DNA from: Tepidiphilus sp. J10
GTDB lineage: Bacteria; Pseudomonadota; Gammaproteobacteria; Burkholderiales; Thiobacillaceae
DNA: 32,285 bases
Reading direction: 5' to 3'
Assembly: GCA_945897865.1 (NCBI GenBank)
Contig: CAMDHJ010000024.1
Coordinates: forward strand, 1 to 32,285
Of this stretch, positions 27,554 to 32,285 are shown in pieces; positions within the stretch are counted from its first letter, which is position 1; each line of letters opens with the position of its first letter. Made by a program: the position numbers and the translations under genes. The notes below the pieces were generated by a model that saw only the letters and a list, made by a program, of their open reading frames with translations, was not told the origin of the DNA and ran no database searches.

Positions 27554-28723
27554 TCAGTTGCTGCCAATCGCTGCATGAATATCTCGCCATCCGTAAATTT
27601 TGATGCCGCTGCGTTCGTAAGTTTCGTCGCCACCGTAGATCAGCCAAGGCGTCAGGGCTTCGTCTTCGGCCATGCGGGTGGCGCGTTGTCCGGCACGGAC
27701 CGTGTCGCTGGTGATGGTTTGCCCGGACTTGATTTCGACCATTTGCAGATGTTCGCCCTGCTCGAAAATCAGGTCTGCTTCGAGGCCGTTGTTGTCGCGC
27801 CAGAAGTAGAGATCAGCAGGCTGGCCCCGGTTGTAACGTGCCTTGATGAATTCGCCAACGACCCAGTTTTCAAACAGCGCGCCTCGCAGTGGGTGCAGGG
27901 TGAGTACGTCTTCGCTGCGGATGCCGAGCAGCCAGCAGGCGAGGCCGGTGTCGAGAAAGTACAGTTTCGGCATTTTCACCAGGCGCTTGCCGAAGTTGCG
28001 GTGGTAAGGCGGCAGGAGGTGGATGAGGTCACTCGATTCGAGCACAGCGAGCCAGCTTTTGGCAGTGTTGGCGGTGATGCCGGCTTCGCTGGCCAGCGCA
28101 GAGACGTTAAGCAGTTGCCCGGTTCGCCCGGCGCAGAGACGCAGGAAGCGCTGGAAGGTCGGCAGGCTCTGGATATTGAGGACTTGCCGGACATCACGCT
28201 CGACATAGGTGGCAATGTAGCTGGCGAACCAGTCGGCAGATTCGACTGGCTGGGTGTACAAGGCCGGGTAGCCCCCTTTGAGCATGAGGCCATCCAGCGA
28301 CAGCGTGCGCGCCGTAACGGCGGGAATTTCGGTGGCGGCAAGCGGCAGCAGGCGCGTCATGCCGACCCGGCCGGCGAGGGATTGGGTGACACCTGCCAGC
28401 AGGCCAAATTGCTGCGAGCCAGTGAGAATGAAGCGGCCGGGCCGGCGGTCGGCATCCACCATGCCTTGCAGGTGCGAGAACAGATCGGGCCAGCGCTGGG
28501 CTTCGTCGAAGACAGCGCCCTGGCTGAAGCGCGCCAGAAAGCCGCGCGGGTCCTCAAAGGCAAAGGCGCGTTCAATGGGGTCTTCCAGGCTGACGTAAGG
28601 CTTGTCGGCAAACAGGGCGCGGGCCAGCGTTGTCTTGCCTGACTGGCGTGGACCAGTCATCGCCAGCACAGGAAAGCTGGCCGCCAAGCGGTGCAGTGTC
28701 AGAGTAATCGAGCGGGTTAGCAT
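27554..28723 (-). CDS. AAA+ ATPase with DUF4143 C-terminal domain (COG1373-like)
   Basis: Walker A GPRQSGKTTLA, Walker B GAVFDEAQRWPDLF, C-terminal FENWVVGEFIKARYNRG...LYFWRDNNGLEADLIFEQG. Confidence 0.92.
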   Translation of the reverse strand: MLTRSITLTLHRLAASFPVLAMTGPRQSGKTTLARALFADKPYVSLEDPIERAFAFEDPRGFLARFSQGAVFDEAQRWPDLFSHLQGMVDADRRPGRFILTGSQQFGLLAGVTQSLAGRVGMTRLLPLAATEIPAVTARTLSLDGLMLKGGYPALYTQPVESADWFASYIATYVERDVRQVLNIQSLPTFQRFLRLCAGRTGQLLNVSALASEAGITANTAKSWLAVLESSDLIHLLPPYHRNFGKRLVKMPKLYFLDTGLACWLLGIRSEDVLTLHPLRGALFENWVVGEFIKARYNRGQPADLYFWRDNNGLEADLIFEQGEHLQMVEIKSGQTITSDTVRAGQRATRMAEDEALTPWLIYGGDETYERSGIKIYGWRDIHAAIGSN

Positions 28724-28761
28724 TTATACAATTAGATCCATTGATTGATCGAATTGTATAA
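28724..28761. promoter_or_regulatory. Inverted repeat/operator at the ATPase start codon
   Basis: TTATACAATTAGATC-N8-GATCGAATTGTATAA (14/15), directly abutting the start codon. Confidence 0.6.
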
Positions 28762-28896
28762 TTTTGCGCTCGGTGTGACTACCCGCCATTTAGGCAGCGC
28801 GAGCGGGTATTTCGAAAACACACAGCACCGTGTGAATGAATAAGACGCTGTAGAAAAATCCCATTCCACACCGACCAAGCCCCCCCAGCCGAATTT

Positions 28897-28931
28897 TTTG
28901 GTCAAGAAACCGTGGTCTGTCCCCTATTGTT
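28897..28931. repeat. 35-bp direct repeat, copy 2
   Basis: TTTGGTCAAGAAACCGTGGTCTGTCCCCTATTGTT. Confidence 0.9.
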
Positions 28932-29009
28932 TCATTGTTCCCACCCGCCGAATCCCACTGCCAGCGATTTGATGTCGGTGGCGCTTAGGGCGAATTTCTT
29001 TGTGCTCAT
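28932..29009 (-). pseudogene. N-terminal fragment of a cassette ORF, possibly DUF2185-like
   Basis: MSTKKFALSATDIKSLAVGFGGWEQ* starting 10 nt after attC2; truncated exactly at the 35-bp repeat. Confidence 0.55.
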
Positions 29010-29018
29010 GTTCTAGAG

Positions 29019-29087
29019 GCCCAACGTGGAGGTCACCGGCGCTGCGCCGCTTTATCGCGCAGCGTCCGGTGGACCGAAAGGTTAGAA
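29019..29087 (-). other. attC recombination site (attC2)
   Basis: Minus strand: TTCTAAC...CCGGaCGCTGCGCgataaagcgGCGCAGCGCCGG...GTTGGGC. Confidence 0.8.
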
Positions 29088-29096
29088 ATCGGATTA

Positions 29097-29678
29097 CTAA
29101 GGATTGGCATCGGCAATACCACCAGCCTCCAGAAGGAGGTATGCAGACGGAAATGCAAATACCTCTGGAGGCAACGAACTGGAAAGCTGCTGTCTCGGCA
29201 CTTTGCGGCTGAGCCTCGCCACTCTTCGGCGTAACGATTTCCACCAAACTTCGGTGCTTGGTGCTGATGCATTGCCGATCACTTTGTAGTGATTCCCTAT
29301 CCATTCAAAGGAAGAGAAGCCGCAGCAACTGCCGTGATCTCTTCCGGTTGTGCGGAGATTCAGCCAAAAGACGCCAGGATGCCCTGCGCCAAAGTAGGGC
29401 GTGTTGGGGTTAGCCCCCGTTCGCTCTTCCGTCCAGCCCAACCAAGGGTCTTGCACCTGCTGAATTGGGTTGCCATGTGCAGCGGGCAGCAGCGGTAAGG
29501 GGCCGCTGGGCACATGCCAGAGGCCGACCCGCTCGGTGCATTTAGCACTAATGGTCCTAACTGCGCGCCACCGCCGAGGACCGTCCGGTACAAGAAACGC
29601 AATTTCTGGATCTTGCGTAAGCAGGTCAAATAGCACTGAAGCGTCGGACTCTGTGAGGTACAAGGGTAGCCAAGGCAT
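29097..29678 (-). CDS. Integron cassette-borne hypothetical protein (193 aa)
   Basis: Long ORF lying between two attC sites, ~10 nt from each; start and stop fit cassette architecture. Confidence 0.8.
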   Translation of the reverse strand: MPWLPLYLTESDASVLFDLLTQDPEIAFLVPDGPRRWRAVRTISAKCTERVGLWHVPSGPLPLLPAAHGNPIQQVQDPWLGWTEERTGANPNTPYFGAGHPGVFWLNLRTTGRDHGSCCGFSSFEWIGNHYKVIGNASAPSTEVWWKSLRRRVARLSRKVPRQQLSSSLPPEVFAFPSAYLLLEAGGIADANP

Positions 29679-29688
29679 CGCAGCAGAT

Positions 29689-29760
29689 TTCTAACGTAAA
29701 GCTAAGGGGCAAGTCAAATGCGAAGCATTTGGCTTGTCCCTTTTGAGCGCCAAGTTAGAT
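29689..29760 (-). other. attC recombination site (attC1)
   Basis: Minus strand: ATCTAAC...AAGGGACAAGCCAAATGC-TTC-GCATTTGACTTGCCCCTT...GTTAGAA. Confidence 0.8.
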
Positions 29761-29769
29761 TGTAATTCG

Positions 29770-30030
29770 TTATTTGCATGTCGCAATATGGCCGCATTTC
29801 TGACATTTGTATTCGCCCTTTTTTGTGTATCCGATCATGTGATACAAGCCAAACGCCACAAAACCACCAACAAGCAAGAAAAATTGAATGCCTTTACTTG
29901 TAAATAAAAACACACTCAAAATCCCAATTACAAATAGACTCACGACGGTGACGCCAATCAGGTCGATGTAATCAATCTTTGGTTTCTCTGCTGGCTCTAC
30001 TGGTGCGCCACAGTTAAGGCAATGATGCAT
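29770..30030 (-). CDS. Cassette-borne small membrane protein with N- and C-terminal zinc-ribbon-like Cys pairs
   Basis: MHHCLNCGAPVEP... two TM segments ...YKCQKCGHIATCK; stop 10 nt before attC1; GTTAGAT core 8 nt before the ATG. Confidence 0.75.
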   Translation of the reverse strand: MHHCLNCGAPVEPAEKPKIDYIDLIGVTVVSLFVIGILSVFLFTSKGIQFFLLVGGFVAFGLYHMIGYTKKGEYKCQKCGHIATCK

Positions 30031-30734
30031 AGATAAAATCTAACGTAATGTCGATCGAAATAATTCGATGTATGTAGACGCAATCCCCCGCCTAAACACC
30101 GCACATCCCTTTGTTTCCATGGTCTTTCCTCCCTCTTCACCATGCGTATTCAAAAGTAAAACACGTCACCCGTGCGTTACCGCCTGTGTTCTGGCGCCGC
30201 CTTCAGATTTGCCTCTAGTGTAAGCAATCCACCCCATTGTTTGCACGGGTAAATCTTGTCCGTCGTCGGGGGCTGTTCGGCATGATTTTTGGTGTCTGCC
30301 GCACCCGGAGTTTTCTCTTCAAATAAGAATGGCTATCATCAATGCCGTCTTCCGTACTTCTGCCGCTTCGCACTGAACCGGCTTCGGAACGACCTCAGCA
30401 GTGTCAGCCAGCCAACGTGTTTTCGATTTTCCGTTGGAGTGGCACAACTTGAATTCCATGTTTAACCCTGCCTGGACGCTGGCCGTCTTCCGATGAGCGC
30501 GGCGTATGGGCACGGTGGCAATTGGCGCGCACTGGGCGGGGTGGCCGCTTTGTGAGTACGGTCACCACCCGTGATGGTTTTGTCTGCCTGTTTGGTCACG
30601 TAGCGTGATGTGAAGAAGGGATCTCCCTCGGTGAACTTGAACAAACGAACCCTCCGGGGGAGTCTCTGGTTGCCAAGCCAAGAGACCCGCTCAAGGGTGC
30701 CATGCCCTCCTGCAAGACCCCAGTATTTTCCGCT

Positions 30735-31040
30735 TACTGCAGCGCGCCGACGAGGAACTGGCGAGCGAGGCCCGTTCATGTGGTTGCACTTGCGTCGGTG
30801 CGCTCCACCGCGCCAACTATCCGAGGAAGCCACGCGCCTGTCTGAGCGAAGTACGCGCTGCCTTCGAGGTGCGCTTCAGCTTCTGCTGCAACCGATGTCG
30901 TCGGCGGACCACCTCGATGTCGGTGCGCTTTCTCGGCCGACGCGTCTACCTGTCCCTGGCGGTGGTGCTGGCCTCTGCCCGGCTTGCCGGGCAGAGGCCA
31001 ACGGCGGCAAGGCTGGCCGACGAGCTGAACATTCCCGCGC
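30735..31040 (+). pseudogene. Fragment of zinc-ribbon/HTH transposon-associated protein
   Basis: Continuous frame LLQRADEELASEARSCGCTCVGALHRANYPRKPRACLSEVRAAFEVRFSFCCNRCRRRTTSMSVRFLGRRVYLSLAVVLASAR...LADELNIPA, then unrelated tail. Confidence 0.5.
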
Positions 31041-31172
31041 CAGGATCAAAAGCAGGATCAAAAGGGGCAGCTTCGAATAATTTTTCATATTCCAAGTACC
31101 GCGCTCCGGGAGATTGCCGCTGTCTTCAATATTGATTAAATTGAATACATCTGATCGCCCCCGGAGCCCGCC

Positions 31173-31433
31173 ATGTCACAACCCACCACCATGACTGTTC
31201 GCTTGAACCCCACGCTCAGTGAGTTTGTGGCCGCCAACGTGCAGCAAGACGGCGCCTACGAGAACGTCAGCGAGTACGTGCGCGACCTGATCCGGCGCGA
31301 CATGGAGCGCAAGGAGCAGCAGGCGTTTGATCGGCTGAAGGCGGAGCTGGCTCAAGCGTTTGCTGCGCCCGAGTCGGCCTATCGCCCTTTGACCGCAGCG
31401 GATGTGATCGCCCGCAATGCTGCAGGCGCCTGA
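31173..31433 (+). CDS. ParD/CopG-type antitoxin
   Basis: MTVRLNPTLSEFVAANVQQDGAYENVSEYVRDLIRRDMERKEQQAFDRLKAEL; upstream of ParE-type toxin gene. Confidence 0.88.
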   Translation: MSQPTTMTVRLNPTLSEFVAANVQQDGAYENVSEYVRDLIRRDMERKEQQAFDRLKAELAQAFAAPESAYRPLTAADVIARNAAGA

Positions 31434-31436
31434 CCG

Positions 31437-31763
31437 ATGCCCGCTGTACGTGTTCAGGAGGCTGCGTCCTGGCGTCTGGACGAGATCTACCGCTACACGC
31501 GTGAACGCTGGGGCGAGGCGCAAGCCAACCACTACATCACCGGGCTGTTCGAAGCGTTTGAGCGTATCGAGACGCATGGGGTGTCGTCCAGTCCGGTGCC
31601 TGCTGAGTTCGGTGTTGATGGCTTCTACTTCCGCTATGAGCGGCACTTCGTGTATTGGCGGCGCTTGTCGAACGGTGACATCGGCATCGTGACCATTCTT
31701 CACGAGCGCATGCATCAGATTGGGCGCTTTCGTGAGGATTTTTTCGGCAAGCCGTCGGCCTAG
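31437..31763 (+). CDS. ParE/RelE-superfamily toxin
   Basis: RLDEIYRYTRERWGEAQANHYITGLFEAFERI...FYFRYERHFVYWRRLSNGDIGIVTILHERMHQIGRF. Confidence 0.88.
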   Translation: MPAVRVQEAASWRLDEIYRYTRERWGEAQANHYITGLFEAFERIETHGVSSSPVPAEFGVDGFYFRYERHFVYWRRLSNGDIGIVTILHERMHQIGRFREDFFGKPSA

Positions 31764-31870
31764 CACCAGGTAGACATCCACGAATCCAGCGGCACCAAGC
31801 GACTCGACATGGCAGCTCGCGGTGCCGTGCTGCAGTGGCGCTTTGTTCCCGCTCTACAAGGCGATAAACA
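31764..31870 (+). pseudogene. C-terminal remnant of a TonB-family protein
   Basis: Frame HQVDIHESSGTKRLDMAARGAVLQWRFVPALQGDK directly after parE stop; truncated at the 31871 repeat. Confidence 0.6.
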
Positions 31871-32058
31871 TAAATCCGGCTGTTGTCCGCGTTGTAGGAG
31901 CGTCCGCTTGTTGGCGCGAGCGTTGAAGGATCGGCCCGCAAGCGGAGCCTCCTACACCTTTTTTCACCTCACCCGACATGTGAATAGAGAAATCGCCCTC
32001 TCGCCCGTATCCAGGCGGCTTCACGGAGAAATCTCTGCGCTCAACTGGGGTTTCCAGG
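31871..32058. repeat. Copy 3 of the ~187-bp GTAGGAGCG palindromic repeat
   Basis: High identity to 81-267 across the full length. Confidence 0.85.
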
Positions 32059-32059
32059 T

Positions 32060-32152
32060 GTGCGCCGGTAAAGACCGGCAAGGAGTAGATGGTGAAAGTC
32101 CATTGCAATGAAGGATTAGCGACCCACATTGGCCCCGAGTGTCACTGCCGGA
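32060..32152 (+). mobile_element. Probable 5' end fragment of a group II intron
   Basis: Starts GTGCGCCGG..CCGG with GUGYG-type boundary, then GGTGAAAGTCCATT; interrupts identity with repeat copy 1. Confidence 0.45.
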
Positions 32153-32285
32153 TGTAATTTGATACAGCATGCCGATTGAAAACTGATACACCGAACGAGG
32201 ACGATCAGGGCTTTTTCGGAGCCTTGATGATCAGTGACGAGGTGTATGTGGAAATCAAAGTTTTGAGAAAGCAGGGACTGAGCCT
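32153..32285 (+). mobile_element. Left end of an IS21-family element including the start of istA
   Basis: TGT-start terminus with reiterated TTGATACA/CTGATACA; ORF from 32227 MISDEVYVEIKVLRKQGLS typical of IstA, running off the window. Confidence 0.7.

Noticed and set aside
27323-28642. 439-aa + strand ORF antisense to the DUF4143 ATPase
   Set aside because: Opposite strand encodes Walker A/B motifs and a full ATPase; this ORF has no recognisable domain.
28924-29304. 126-aa minus-strand ORF across attC2 and the 35-bp repeat
   Set aside because: Spans the attC site and overlaps the cassette gene in a different frame; no protein-like motif.
30319-30833. Small ORFs in 30.3-30.8 kb considered as genes (e.g. 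30462-30833 -)
   Set aside because: Short, no clear SD or motif, and the region looks like decayed mobile DNA; insufficient support to call a CDS.
81-32058. GTAGGAGCG-type repeats considered as a CRISPR array
   Set aside because: Only scattered copies, not regularly spaced with unique spacers; no cas genes in the window.

Overview
GC-rich window with Betaproteobacteria-like gene content. The left ~25 kb is ordinary chromosome: DEDDh exonuclease, cNMP/CBS/DUF294 protein, lipoprotein, UbiD, cNMP-rhodanese fusion, ankyrin protein, a chrB-chrA-rhodanese chromate cassette, PsiE and a P-loop ATPase. It continues with a probable Fur-controlled iron/heme operon (OprB-like porin, 67-aa protein, DUF2325, HemP, imelysin, di-heme oxidoreductase, second imelysin, DUF1513), then ahpC-ahpF, a TPR protein and a ChaN-like protein. 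The right ~6 kb (26.1-32.3 kb) is an accessory patchwork: a 5'-truncated HipA, an AAA+/DUF4143 ATPase bracketed by 35-bp direct repeats that cut two gene fragments, an integrase-less integron cassette cluster with two well-formed attC sites, a decayed zinc-ribbon transposon-type ORF, a ParDE-type TA pair, a TonB C-terminal remnant, a GTAGGAGCG palindromic repeat, a probable group II intron 5' fragment and the left end of an IS21-family element. Most interesting: (i) the attC cluster and its truncated third cassette; (ii) a composite palindromic repeat inserted into the signal-peptide region of the second imelysin gene; (iii) a Fur-like box preceding the iron operon with its unstudied small protein/DUF2325/HemP module. 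All family names come from reading translations by eye; no database search was run.
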